NCBI RefSeq assembly: GCF_001879695.1
Contig: NZ_MNBL01000049.1
Coordinates: forward strand, 1 to 45,314
Direction of reading: 5' to 3'
Source: Nioella sediminis
Lineage (GTDB): Bacteria > Pseudomonadota > Alphaproteobacteria > Rhodobacterales > Rhodobacteraceae
DNA: 45,314 nucleotides
The notes below the pieces were generated by a model. It was not told where the DNA came from, did no database searches, and saw only the letters and a list, made by a program, of their open reading frames with translations. The translations under genes were made by a program, and so were the position numbers. Position 1 is the stretch's first letter, and every line of letters begins with the position of its first letter. Below are positions 35,901-45,168 of this stretch, piece after piece.

Positions 35901-37723
35901 TCCACATTGCCGCCGCCTATGGCAAGATCGACCAGCTGCGTCGCATGCTCGACAAAGCGCCCGATGCAGTCAATCTGTGGCGCGGCGACAAGGGCGTACC
36001 CTTGGCGAACGCCGCATGGAATTGCCCACAGACGGTGGCATTCCTGCTTGAGAATGGCGCCGACCCAAACCTGGCGGACACTCATGGCTTTACCGCTATC
36101 CATGCCGCAATCTGGGGCGGCAACGATGCCGTCTTCGGCCTGCTTCTTGGGAAGACTGATCCGGAAAAGGCTCCGGAACAACGGATTAACCCGCTCTATT
36201 CGGCCGCCCACTGCGGTCGGCTCGACTATATCCTGAAGCTCGAGCAACACGGTTTCCGGCACGATGCGCCGTCTCTCCACAACCTCGACTCCCTGATGGG
36301 CGCGGCAAGGGGTGATGATGCGGCTGTTTTCAAGTATTGCCTTGAACGTTGCGACGTGACCCGACGGTCGGATCACGGTTGGTCGGCCTTCGACTTCTCA
36401 GCGTCAAACGGCCACACGGGGCGGATGCTGTCGATCCTGCAACGTCCTTCTGGGGCCTCCTGCCTGGACAAGGGGCCCGATGGGGTCGGTCCTCTCATGC
36501 GAGCGGCAGGTGCCCTGCAACCACGCGCCGTAGACTTTCTTCTCAATGCCGGCGTAAACCCGAACGAGCAGTCCGAAGCAGAGGACTCCAAAGGTCGTGC
36601 GGCGCTGCATTTTGCCCTGGACTGGCTGGCAAGGCATGGCGGCCCGGCCCCGCGCTTCGTGGCAGACGAAACGCGCAATACGCTTCTAACCCTTCTGAAG
36701 AGCCCGAAGCTCGATGTCGGCCTTGCCGACGACAAGGGAAAAACGGCATTTGAGATGGCCCGCCATCACGCGGGTATCCAGGCGTTGCTGGCGGAGCATC
36801 CCAACTTCGCGCCTGCCGCGATCCCGGCTGGAACGGACACGCCGCTGCATTCGGCAATCAAGTCGTTCGCTAAGGCCAAAGGCGAAAAAGACGTGCAGTC
36901 CCAATCCGATCGCGCGGCACTCATCAAAGAGATGTTGGCAGATGCGCGATACCTCGACATCCTGTTTCAGCCCGGGGCCGAACACAGTGTTCCGGTGATC
37001 GAACTGATCAAACACGGTCTCGGCGACGACATCTTGGCCTTGATCGAGGCGGGTAAAATTGCCCCGTGGCCCGAATCGCCCGGAGCAGCGATCCTTCCTG
37101 CGGCATGGCAATATCAGCACGCGGGTCTAATCAGAGCAGCCACAAACCCCTTGCCGGAAACTGTCAGCTTGGAACAGGCCACAAGCCTGGCCGCCGTCCT
37201 GAGCGAAGTCAAAGCGCCCAATCTGATGAACGCCTTTGACCCGGAGTTTTCCGTCCTTTCGACCTGCATCGCCCGCTGCCCCGACCCCCGCAAAGCCCGG
37301 ACCATCATCATGCTCCGCGCTGCACAGATGGGGAATCTTGCGTTGTTTGACCGCATGCTGGCCGAAGGCGCCGATCCCAAGGAGACGGACGATTGGGGAC
37401 GCGACGTGATGGCGCGGGCCAGCGACTACATCCGAAACAACCGTGCGGACGCAATTACCGGTGCATCGGCCAAAGCTGCCAGCTCAGGCAAAGCGGCATC
37501 TCCTCCAGCGCCTACCCCCAACTACCGGAGCGTTCTGGCGGCGGGCGATCTGTCGAAGATCCGACAACTGTTAAAGTCCCTGCCAGAAGGCACGTTCCCG
37601 GACGATTGGGGACGGATGCCCGCCGATTTCGTTCCCGATACCCTGCAGGCTGCGGTACTCAAGCTTCAGAAGAATGGTGACAGCAAAGGAAAGGGCAGAT
37701 CTTGGAGAATGTTCAGAAAGTGA
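32909..37723 (+). CDS. Large STAND NTPase with ankyrin repeats (candidate defence protein)
   Basis: A 1604-residue single gene product. Residues 1-210 are helical. Residues 215-275 have a coiled-coil character (NDELKELLANQREELAEL). Residues 290-500 form an unassigned alpha/beta-like segment (VVLAWYEDGGEWWE; RPLLVLYGTG). A STAND-type P-loop NTPase follows with FFGRDRQTDEARRWL at 522-536, Walker A GPSGVGKSS at 547-555 and Walker B LFLAIDQFEE at 637-646 (the DQFEE form typical of nSTAND1). A helical arm then leads to ankyrin repeats from about 995 to 1320 (IHIAAAYGKIDQLRRML; TAIHAAIWGGNDAVFGLLL; TPLHSAIKSF) and 1465-1500. Such proteins sense a ligand with the repeats and assemble through the NTPase. 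Defence function is inferred from architecture and from the tRNA-linked island. Start is a GTG at 32909; GGGG precedes it. Confidence 0.85.
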   Translation: MAISLSSILPGIPAAAALVESYSPGLRKRVFDRLISRLFVCSGVPENHVVKRTFRLAWVEATRDLLKHALNVAETYGGNEFNAGLPEFARLLREELENEADRALDESRKRDLGESPIDAHLEAFISLLGKHLAIGLDSKELDDLGIGFTSVISDLTGWEPDHIPQIVKTLARDGYRVGKGASRDFPERVLDMLASFMQNPEKYPKSGPTLLAALTTFQNDELKELLANQREELAELTGDSQLANSLQKDLPEMERRLTEILIEIQKEIQRIRIGLSPEFGKQADPLSDGTFSLRSENTVVLAWYEDGGEWWEKCANHLRSALDRIGPGYELAPQAWDFNRFDLRTPQGRSHALTGMWAGFNQATGPSHAASLVRIGTSLSEPIPCGGQFEDRLDKLGLLADGDAGGRFFVADGMERKDRRRAIRSGQIPITLETRLILETKIAKRPLLVLYGTGNHPRETEVDTLLEWLNEVGIQAYGLEQIQHDDGWALPFVRDIFGIPASQIPNPYRRLDHYLPENAQQFFGRDRQTDEARRWLLTHRSILSISGPSGVGKSSFLNARVASLASEAGYEHLIFRPTDLPVGHVEGTPIRAFCEMLADRLDLGRVDHPLVVIADAERAREAALEWIERSLPQERRLFLAIDQFEEIVDNIANDLEADWWRALLSLLAELADSRAFPLAITLEDSRRAIYDTHMVGTVYHGACEISLADDDEDFARAIVTAPFADAGFILHDEVVERLLSEFHKHPEGESDAGGAAASSLPLLALKLYSLFDHVCRMSDQGTQPTKRAFRKGGGAITLSDIEPFPLSITEEIKNLADQAWAETDGGTEADLGAFLRPFISVVPGEDGGDAQTGRLLLNSVPARPFYITANRQKAFLRHRLIVPTPGGYRLTHQAVIHRWPFAAAWFRKEAKSILRQGLLLQRADAWDRDGRPDIQAATEEDVALAANYLSLRAVDWAVTSAILADEDQHERDFVLAVFATSDEADTPIESSDVGSRYIHIAAAYGKIDQLRRMLDKAPDAVNLWRGDKGVPLANAAWNCPQTVAFLLENGADPNLADTHGFTAIHAAIWGGNDAVFGLLLGKTDPEKAPEQRINPLYSAAHCGRLDYILKLEQHGFRHDAPSLHNLDSLMGAARGDDAAVFKYCLERCDVTRRSDHGWSAFDFSASNGHTGRMLSILQRPSGASCLDKGPDGVGPLMRAAGALQPRAVDFLLNAGVNPNEQSEAEDSKGRAALHFALDWLARHGGPAPRFVADETRNTLLTLLKSPKLDVGLADDKGKTAFEMARHHAGIQALLAEHPNFAPAAIPAGTDTPLHSAIKSFAKAKGEKDVQSQSDRAALIKEMLADARYLDILFQPGAEHSVPVIELIKHGLGDDILALIEAGKIAPWPESPGAAILPAAWQYQHAGLIRAATNPLPETVSLEQATSLAAVLSEVKAPNLMNAFDPEFSVLSTCIARCPDPRKARTIIMLRAAQMGNLALFDRMLAEGADPKETDDWGRDVMARASDYIRNNRADAITGASAKAASSGKAASPPAPTPNYRSVLAAGDLSKIRQLLKSLPEGTFPDDWGRMPADFVPDTLQAAVLKLQKNGDSKGKGRSWRMFRK

Positions 37724-38397
37724 CACCAGCCCTGGATTTCTTTCATCCCGGGTATTCGGGCTGGCAGGACTACGAGAATGGGGTTCCAGAAGCGCTGCGC
37801 ATGGCGTTGCCACAGCTCGATTTCGGCGATGGATTGACCATAAAGACGCAGACATTGCCGTTCTATCCGGATTGCGCGTTCCTAATGTTCAAGAATCCCA
37901 GTTGGGTGCCTTCGAATCTTTATATCTACGCGCTGAGAAAGGGCGAGGATGTTGTTTGGCTAAATGGCACATCACCGGGTATTCATCAGTTCAACGGAGC
38001 AGGGAACATTGCACTGACGGACGAGAACGCTCTGCAGTACCTCCATTTCTTCTGTTTCTTCGTGCGCGGCAAGGAGGGACCGTTCTATGTGGTCAATTCT
38101 CTTGATGCGCCGTATTTGATCAGTCAACTTGGCGCCGGGGCAAATAACGACAAGAACCTGAGGGCGATGTTTGAGGCTCGCTATCAATCCCCTCGTGGTT
38201 TTGGAACGACACCGGACGGAAACCGGCGCTATTCTTTGTTGGTCATGTATTCCAACGCATTCTTCATTGCGGATTTCGAGTTGAAACCGAGCGGTATGGT
38301 AGAGATGCGAGATGACACGCCGATAATGTCCGATTTGCCCGCGAAGATCGACGCACCATTGACACCTTTGGCGACTTCAGGCGACGGATCGACGTGA
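37720..38397 (+). CDS. Unknown protein coupled to the STAND gene
   Basis: The 225-residue product starts at GTG 37720, whose last two bases are part of the STAND stop TGA (GTGA overlap), so the two are translationally coupled; a TTG at 37702 in the same frame with GGAAAGGG upstream is the alternative. The sequence has aromatic-rich strands (LQYLHFFCFFVRGKEGPFYV; GNRRYSLLVMYSNAFFIADF) and a D/E-rich C-terminal tail (VEMRDDTPIMS). No signal peptide or transmembrane segment is seen. I do not recognise a family or catalytic motif. Because it follows the STAND NTPase in one operon, an effector, an adaptor, or an antitoxin-like regulator are all possible. It ends 624 bases before the tRNA-Ser gene. 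Confidence 0.75.
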   Translation: MTPALDFFHPGYSGWQDYENGVPEALRMALPQLDFGDGLTIKTQTLPFYPDCAFLMFKNPSWVPSNLYIYALRKGEDVVWLNGTSPGIHQFNGAGNIALTDENALQYLHFFCFFVRGKEGPFYVVNSLDAPYLISQLGAGANNDKNLRAMFEARYQSPRGFGTTPDGNRRYSLLVMYSNAFFIADFELKPSGMVEMRDDTPIMSDLPAKIDAPLTPLATSGDGST

Positions 38398-38476
38398 ATC
38401 AGACCTCCTCCGGGGGAAGGTTCGGAAATCCTTCGCTCGTTATGGGGAAGAGACGCGTTGTCACTCTCCCAGGTCT

Positions 38477-38648
38477 CAACCCCAGAGCCCGTTTGCGTCC
38501 GAACGCCCAATCGAAGCCCCCATCCGATGGCCCGACGCCGCCGATCTGTTGCCCCATCAGTCGTTCAATCGCGTCGTTCCGAGGGGCGAGGCTGTAGCCC
38601 AATCCGTCGTCGATCACGGCCGCTCGGTATCTGGATGCTGCCGATCAA
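38477..38648 (-). pseudogene. Relaxase (DUF3363-type) C-terminal remnant
   Basis: On the minus strand, one frame reads LIGSIQIPSGR (38648-38616) and a second, after a frameshift, reads VIDDGLGYSLAPRNDAIERL followed by MGQQIGGVGPSDGGFDWAFG and RKRALGL (38617-38477). Together they follow the C-terminal end of relaxase/mobilisation nuclease proteins with a DUF3363 domain: SGR-x-A-(I/L)-DDG-(L/M)-G-(F/Y)-SL-x-P...I-E-x-x-(L/M)-G-Q-Q...W-x-x-GR-x-R-x-L. The frame carries a stop just upstream and lacks all the N-terminal relaxase domain. It is a decayed trace of a conjugative or mobilisable element in the island. Confidence 0.55.
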
Positions 38649-39021
38649 CCCGCCTCCGAAATGGCTTCCGGTTTTGACAAGGGCCCAGTCCCGGCCAAAC
38701 GCACCGCTCAGGCCACGGTCATCTGGGACAATCCTAGATCCGCTTTGCTCCGAGCGACCGTCTTGGGGTCGCTATGCGGGCTTATCCAGACGGTTTCGCG
38801 CGGCTCGATGCTCCGATACCGTTGTGGGACGCGGCGGCAGAAGTGTTAGCGACGGCTTCGTTTCGCGATATTCATGGCGGAAACATCCCCGCCTATGTAG
38901 CAAATTGCGCCAAAAGATGTGCGGCAAGTCACGCGATCCAAGGGCCGATGAAAGCGCAAAAAAAAACGCCGAATTTCACATGACTATCAGTATCTTTGGA
39001 AGGGCCACATGATGCCCAAAG
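38649..39021. other. Intergenic stretch without a recognisable gene, at the edge of the island
   Basis: No gene is recognisable in this 373-base stretch. Short open frames exist on both strands (for instance 38774-38983 on the plus strand) but none shows a domain, a ribosome-binding site with good spacing, or a family match. The segment includes an A-run near 38959-38966 and directly abuts the 3' end of the tRNA-Ser gene. It is probably decayed mobile-element DNA. No integrase or full repeat of the tRNA end was found. Confidence 0.5.
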
Positions 39022-39111
39022 TGGCGGAGAGACAGGGATTCGAACCCTGGGTGGACTTGCGCCCACAACGGTTTTCGAGACCGCCCCGTTCGACCACTCC
39101 GGCACCTCTCC
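39022..39111 (-). tRNA. tRNA-Ser (anticodon CGA)
   Basis: The reverse strand begins GGAGAGGTGCCGGAGTGG and ends GGTTCGAATCCCTGTCTC followed by TCCGCCA, with the CCA encoded. The anticodon loop CT-CGA-AA is at 39075-39077 (anticodon CGA, reading UCG). A long variable arm, as in all class II serine tRNAs, lies between the anticodon stem and the T arm. The 3' end faces the STAND island, the side where integrative elements usually insert. Confidence 0.95.
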
Positions 39112-39290
39112 GCGCTTTATCAGGGGTCGTGAGGCGGGGATTTAGACGGTCCTTTCCGGGCGTGCAAGGGGGGAAGTGACGGTTTCCCGCCGATCAAGCG
39201 GATTTGTCCGGGGCATGGCTGGAAATCTCGCGCGATGCCCCCCATTGTCCTCAACAGGACCAACACGGGTTTCCAGCGAAAGGACCGTTC

Positions 39291-40130
39291 ATGCTGCGTG
39301 CGATTTGCCTCTCTGTGTCTCTTGTCATCGGCGCGGGCCCGGCCCTGGCCCAGTCCGCACCCCCGTTGCGAGAGGACACGCTGGCCATGCTGGACGCGAT
39401 CGGCATGGAACAGAGCATCAATATCATGGTGCAGGCAGGGGTGCGCGACGGGCGCGGGCTGGAGGATGACCTGTTCCCCGGGCGCGGTGGTGCGGCATGG
39501 GGCAGCGTTGTCGACAGGCTTTATGCCCCTGATACCTTGCGCGCGTATTTCTACGAAGGATTTCCCGAAGACCGTCTCGCCGAGGATCGCGCGGCGGAGA
39601 TCACTGCCTTTTTCTCCTCCGAACTTGGTGAACGGATTGTCGAAGGCGAACTGACCGCGTGGGAAGCCATCACCGATCAGGCCGTGGAAGACGCCGCGAA
39701 CGAGGTCTATTTCCAGCATCTTGCCGAGGCCAATCCGCGGCTTGAGCTGCTGGACCGCTTCACCGAGGTCAACGGGTTCGTCGATTTCAACGTGATGGGC
39801 GCGCTGAACGCCAATTTCGCCTTCCTGCGCGGCATGTCCGATGGCGGTGCCTATGAACGCCCGATCCCCGAGGACATGATCCTGACCCAGGTCTGGCAAT
39901 CGGAACCCGATATCCGCGAGGACACGATCCTGTGGCTCTATTCCTTTCAGTTGATGGCCTATGCCGACCTGACGGATGAGGAGCTGGAAGCCTATATCGC
40001 GTTCTCGGAATCCGAGGCCGGGCAGCTATACAACTCGACCGTGTTCGCGGGTTATGATGCGGTGTTTTCCGAGATGAGCTATCGTCTGGGGAATGCCGCA
40101 GCGCTGTTCATGACGGGCGAGCCGACCTGA
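39291..40130 (+). CDS. Exported DUF2059-like protein (first of two)
   Basis: The 279-residue protein has a signal peptide (residues 1-20, cleavage at GPALA-Q). The helical mature part follows, with two related blocks: DTLAMLDAIGMEQSINIMVQ at about 27-46 and FQLMAYADLTDEELEAYIAF near 225-244, close to the C terminus. The latter is the DUF2059 motif (Y-x-x-L-(T/S)-x-x-E-L-x-x-x-x-x-F). Family members are small periplasmic helical proteins of unknown role. The start at 39291 is supported by AAAGGA, and the longer frame adds no conservation. The next gene encodes a paralogue. Confidence 0.75.
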   Translation: MLRAICLSVSLVIGAGPALAQSAPPLREDTLAMLDAIGMEQSINIMVQAGVRDGRGLEDDLFPGRGGAAWGSVVDRLYAPDTLRAYFYEGFPEDRLAEDRAAEITAFFSSELGERIVEGELTAWEAITDQAVEDAANEVYFQHLAEANPRLELLDRFTEVNGFVDFNVMGALNANFAFLRGMSDGGAYERPIPEDMILTQVWQSEPDIREDTILWLYSFQLMAYADLTDEELEAYIAFSESEAGQLYNSTVFAGYDAVFSEMSYRLGNAAALFMTGEPT

Positions 40131-40205
40131 CAGGTGGTCTCTGGGCCCGGTTTGCTTTAGGATTTGGTCTATTCTCGACGGATCGGATTTCTAAAGGAGG
40201 TTGGT

Positions 40206-41060
40206 ATGTTTGCCCGGATTTCACTGTGCGCTTTGCTGTGCCTGTCCATGCCTGCGGCCGCGCAGGATCAAGGCCCTGACGCCGAACTGGTCGATGCCCT
40301 GTTCGACGCGGCCGGGTTCGAAGCGAATCTCGCCAATCTTCGAGGGGCCGCATTGGCAGAGTGGCAGGGGACCCAGGACGATCTCTATCCAGAGGCGGTC
40401 CCCCCGGTCTGGACGGACGCCATGGAGGCAGCCACCGAGCCGGCCCAGATCGTCGCCGATTTCCGGCGCGGCTTTGTGACCGTGCCGTTTTCGCCCGAGG
40501 ATATGGAGACAGCGATTGCGGCACTGCAAACACCGTTCGGACAACGCCTGACCGAGATTGGCCAGACGATCTCGACCCGCCTGGCCGAAGCCGAGAACCT
40601 GCAAGGGGCGTTCGCCGGGGCAGAGCTGACCAATGATCCGCGGGTCATCGCCGCAGACAGGGTTCTGGACCTGCGGGGTTCGATCGAGACGCATTTCGCC
40701 TTTCTGCGGGCTTCGGAACAGGCCTATTATCTTGGCCTCAACGGTGACCCCCTGGAGCAGACCGAACTTCCGGCGTCGGTTGCGGACGATCTGAGCGCCT
40801 ATATGGCCGACTGGGAAAGCTATTTCGAAGACATCCAAGACGATGTAACCCTATCCTACCGGCAGATGTTCTTTCTGGTGACCGATGGCTTCACAAGCGA
40901 TGAAGTGGACAACTGGGTAACGCGGGCCGAACAGCCCTGGGCGCAGGCGTTCGAAGACGCCTTTCAGGCCGGATATCGAGAAGCCTACAGGCAGAGCATG
41001 TACCGTCTGGGGCAGGCGGTTGCCGCCGGTCATGCGCCGGCGGAGGATGACGGCGGATAA
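40206..41060 (+). CDS. Exported DUF2059-related protein (second of two)
   Basis: The 284-residue product has a signal peptide ([19 protein letters not shown], cut after A19). The mature part is helical, with [20 protein letters not shown] resembling the DTLAMLDAIGMEQS block of the preceding protein and a C-terminal [20 protein letters not shown] region where the DUF2059 motif is degenerate. The start at 40206 has an AAAGGAGG ribosome-binding site, the strongest in the window. The two genes are 75 bases apart on one strand and are probably a diverged tandem duplication. Confidence 0.75.
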   Translation: MFARISLCALLCLSMPAAAQDQGPDAELVDALFDAAGFEANLANLRGAALAEWQGTQDDLYPEAVPPVWTDAMEAATEPAQIVADFRRGFVTVPFSPEDMETAIAALQTPFGQRLTEIGQTISTRLAEAENLQGAFAGAELTNDPRVIAADRVLDLRGSIETHFAFLRASEQAYYLGLNGDPLEQTELPASVADDLSAYMADWESYFEDIQDDVTLSYRQMFFLVTDGFTSDEVDNWVTRAEQPWAQAFEDAFQAGYREAYRQSMYRLGQAVAAGHAPAEDDGG

Positions 41061-41263
41061 GCTGCAAATTCGGCCTTTGTCGCTTGACTTCACCGCGCGC
41101 CTGGGGCATCAGCAGGCCTCATTCGCCGCCCATGACGACTCGGGCGGCGCTTGCTATTTACAACCGATGTCCCGAAGCGGGGCACGCTGTCCGAGGCGCG
41201 ACACCAGTCGCACCAACACCCAAAGCGGGGGCCACAGGGCGCGGGAGAAAAAGGAAGATGCCT

Positions 41264-41911
41264 ATGTTTGCGGTCCTCAAGACCGGTGGCAAGCAGTACA
41301 AGGTTCAGTCCGGTGACGTTCTGCGCGTCGAGAAACTGGCTGCCGATGCTGGCGAAACCATCCAATTCAACGACGTTCTCATGCTCGGTGGCGAAAACAC
41401 CGTTCTGGGCGCGCCGACCGTGGCCGGTGCTGCCGTTCAGGCCACCGTCATCGACCAGATCAAGGGCGAGAAGCTCATCCACTTCGTCAAGCGTCGCCGT
41501 AAGCACAGCTCGAAGCGGACCAAGGGCCACCGTCAAAAGCTGACCCTCGTGCGGATCACCGACATTCTCGCCTCCGGCGCGGATGCAACCGGTGTGAAAG
41601 CCGCCGTGGGCGCAGGCTCGGTATCCACCGCAGCAGACGCAGCCCCCGCCGCCAAGCCCGCCAAGAAAGCCGCCAAGGCCGAAGCCGCCCCCGCAGCAGC
41701 CGCTGCAACCGGCGCTGACGACCTCAAGCAGCTGTCCGGTGTCGGCCCCGCGCTGGAAAAGAAACTGCACGAAGCTGGCGTGACCACCTTCGCACAGATC
41801 GCCGCGTGGAATGCTGACGACATCGCAGCCATGGACGAGAAACTGTCGTTCAAGGGCCGCATCGAACGCGAAGGCTGGGTCGCTCAGGCTCAAGCCAAGA
41901 TCGCAGAATAA
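41264..41911 (+). CDS. rplU: Ribosomal protein L21 with C-terminal helix-hairpin-helix extension
   Basis: Residues 1-102 are L21 ([18 protein letters not shown], ending [10 protein letters not shown]), the 23S-binding protein of the large subunit. An alanine/lysine-rich linker (about 120-150) leads to a helix-hairpin-helix block at 151-215 ([32 protein letters not shown]). This domain also ends some NADH dehydrogenase subunit E and other proteins. L21 in most bacteria ends at about 103 residues, so this is a fusion. Start at 41264 (AAGGAAG upstream) gives the standard MFAV. It leads the rplU-rpmA unit after a 203-base leader. Confidence 0.93.
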   Translation: MFAVLKTGGKQYKVQSGDVLRVEKLAADAGETIQFNDVLMLGGENTVLGAPTVAGAAVQATVIDQIKGEKLIHFVKRRRKHSSKRTKGHRQKLTLVRITDILASGADATGVKAAVGAGSVSTAADAAPAAKPAKKAAKAEAAPAAAAATGADDLKQLSGVGPALEKKLHEAGVTTFAQIAAWNADDIAAMDEKLSFKGRIEREGWVAQAQAKIAE

Positions 41912-41923
41912 GGAGAGACACCC

Positions 41924-42193
41924 ATGGCACATAAAAAAGCAGGCGGTAGCTCCCGTAACGGTCGCGACTCTGCCGGTCGCCGTCTCGGCATCAAGAAGTT
42001 CGGTGGCGAAGCCGTCATTCCGGGCAACATCATCGCGCGCCAGCGTGGCACCAAGTGGTGGCCGGGCGAAGGCGTCGGCATGGGCAAGGATCACACCATC
42101 TTTGCAACCGTCGACGGCGCCGTGAAGTTCCACAAGGGACTGAAAGGCCGCACCTTCATTTCCGTACTGCCGGAGGCGGAAGCCGCCGAGTAA
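41924..42193 (+). CDS. rpmA: Ribosomal protein L27
   Basis: The 89-residue protein begins [18 protein letters not shown] and contains [20 protein letters not shown]. These are the L27 signatures; the N-terminal tail reaches the peptidyl transferase centre of the 50S subunit. It is a typical partner of rplU, separated by 12 bases with GGAGA upstream. A strong terminator follows its stop. Confidence 0.97.
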   Translation: MAHKKAGGSSRNGRDSAGRRLGIKKFGGEAVIPGNIIARQRGTKWWPGEGVGMGKDHTIFATVDGAVKFHKGLKGRTFISVLPEAEAAE

Positions 42194-42213
42194 CGCCGGA
42201 CCTTTTGCAAGAT

Positions 42214-42256
42214 TGAAAGGGGGATCGGCATCAGGGCCGGTCCCCCTTTCACTTTT
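42214..42256 (+). terminator. Rho-independent terminator after rpmA
   Basis: The 16-base arm TGAAAGGGGGATCGGC (42214-42229) pairs with GCCGGTCCCCCTTTCA (42236-42251), with one G-U wobble and a 6-base loop, followed by CTTTT. It ends rplU-rpmA and separates it from the acetyltransferase gene. Confidence 0.88.
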
Positions 42257-42355
42257 CGGGGCTATGGCCTTGAGGTGCCCGACCGAAGGCCCCAAGTGAA
42301 AGGGGCAGGTGGCGGGCCCGACCCCGAAAAGACCACTGTTCTGAGGAGGAGCAGA

Positions 42356-42895
42356 ATGAAACAGGAGACGATCGTTCAACAGACCGCCGTCGATACCCCG
42401 CGCTTCGTGCTGCGACCCCTGCGGACCTCGGATGCCGGGCTTTTGAACATGTACGCGTCCGATCGCCGGGTGGCTGAACAGACCACCTCTATCCCGCACC
42501 CGCTGCCACCGGGCGCGGCCGAGGCGCTGGTCGCCAAGGCGCAACGAGAGGACCGGCGTGAACATGTCTGGGCCATGGATGCCACCGACCAAGGCGGGGC
42601 CGAGCTGATGGGGGTGATTTCCCTTCAGCAGATGGACCGCAATCAGTCCGAGATCAGCTATTGGGTCGCGCCGACGATGTGGAACACCGGCCTGGCCTCC
42701 GAGGCTGTGAAAGCGCTGGTCGGGGCCAACCCGCTGATGAGCGACACGATCTTCGCCAGTGTGTTCCAGGACAATCCGGGCTCTGCGCGCGTGCTGACCA
42801 ATGCCAAGTTCAGCTATCTGGGCGATGCCGAGGCGTTTTCGGTTGCGCGCAATGCCAAGGTGCCCACCTGGACATACCTTCGCAAACTGAGCTGA
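42356..42895 (+). CDS. GNAT-family N-acetyltransferase
   Basis: The 179-residue protein has a RimJ/RimL-like acetyltransferase fold: TPRFVLRPLRTSDAGLLNMY, the beta4/beta5 pair VISLQQMDRNQSEISYWVAP and the acetyl-CoA loop WNTGLASEAVKALVG (the Q/R-x-x-G-x-G/A motif reads NTGLAS), then FASVFQDNPGSARVLTNAKF, typical of RimJ/L enzymes. Substrate is unknown; a protein N terminus or a small amine is likely. The start at 42356 has GAGGAGG upstream. It lies between rpmA and obgE, a place where roseobacters often carry such a gene. Confidence 0.85.
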   Translation: MKQETIVQQTAVDTPRFVLRPLRTSDAGLLNMYASDRRVAEQTTSIPHPLPPGAAEALVAKAQREDRREHVWAMDATDQGGAELMGVISLQQMDRNQSEISYWVAPTMWNTGLASEAVKALVGANPLMSDTIFASVFQDNPGSARVLTNAKFSYLGDAEAFSVARNAKVPTWTYLRKLS

Positions 42896-42903
42896 GGGCG
42901 CGT

Positions 42904-42923
42904 GCCGGGGCTTGAGCCCCGGC
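42904..42923. terminator. Perfect GC-rich hairpin before obgE
   Basis: GCCGGGGCT (42904-42912), TG, AGCCCCGGC (42915-42923) is a perfect 9-bp inverted repeat beginning 8 bases after the acetyltransferase stop. No U run follows, so termination is not certain. Hairpins of this sequence are widespread between genes in this family. Confidence 0.5.
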
Positions 42924-42946
42924 CCGGTTCCCTCTAATCCCTCTGA

Positions 42947-45117
<2,171 letters not shown>

Positions 45118-45168
45118 CGCCACTTCCTGATAAACGCATTCTTAACCAACCCCTCAACGGAGGCTGAC

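Noticed and set aside
38774-38983. Small open frame (69 codons) near the tRNA as a gene
   Set aside because: No ribosome-binding site at suitable spacing, no family match, and it lies in decayed mobile DNA. It could be a remnant, but not a supportable gene.
32890-39050. Direct repeat of the tRNA-Ser 3' end at the far side of the island (att site)
   Set aside because: I looked for a copy of the T-arm/acceptor sequence near 32700-32910 and found only an 8-base GGGATTCG match, which is not significant.
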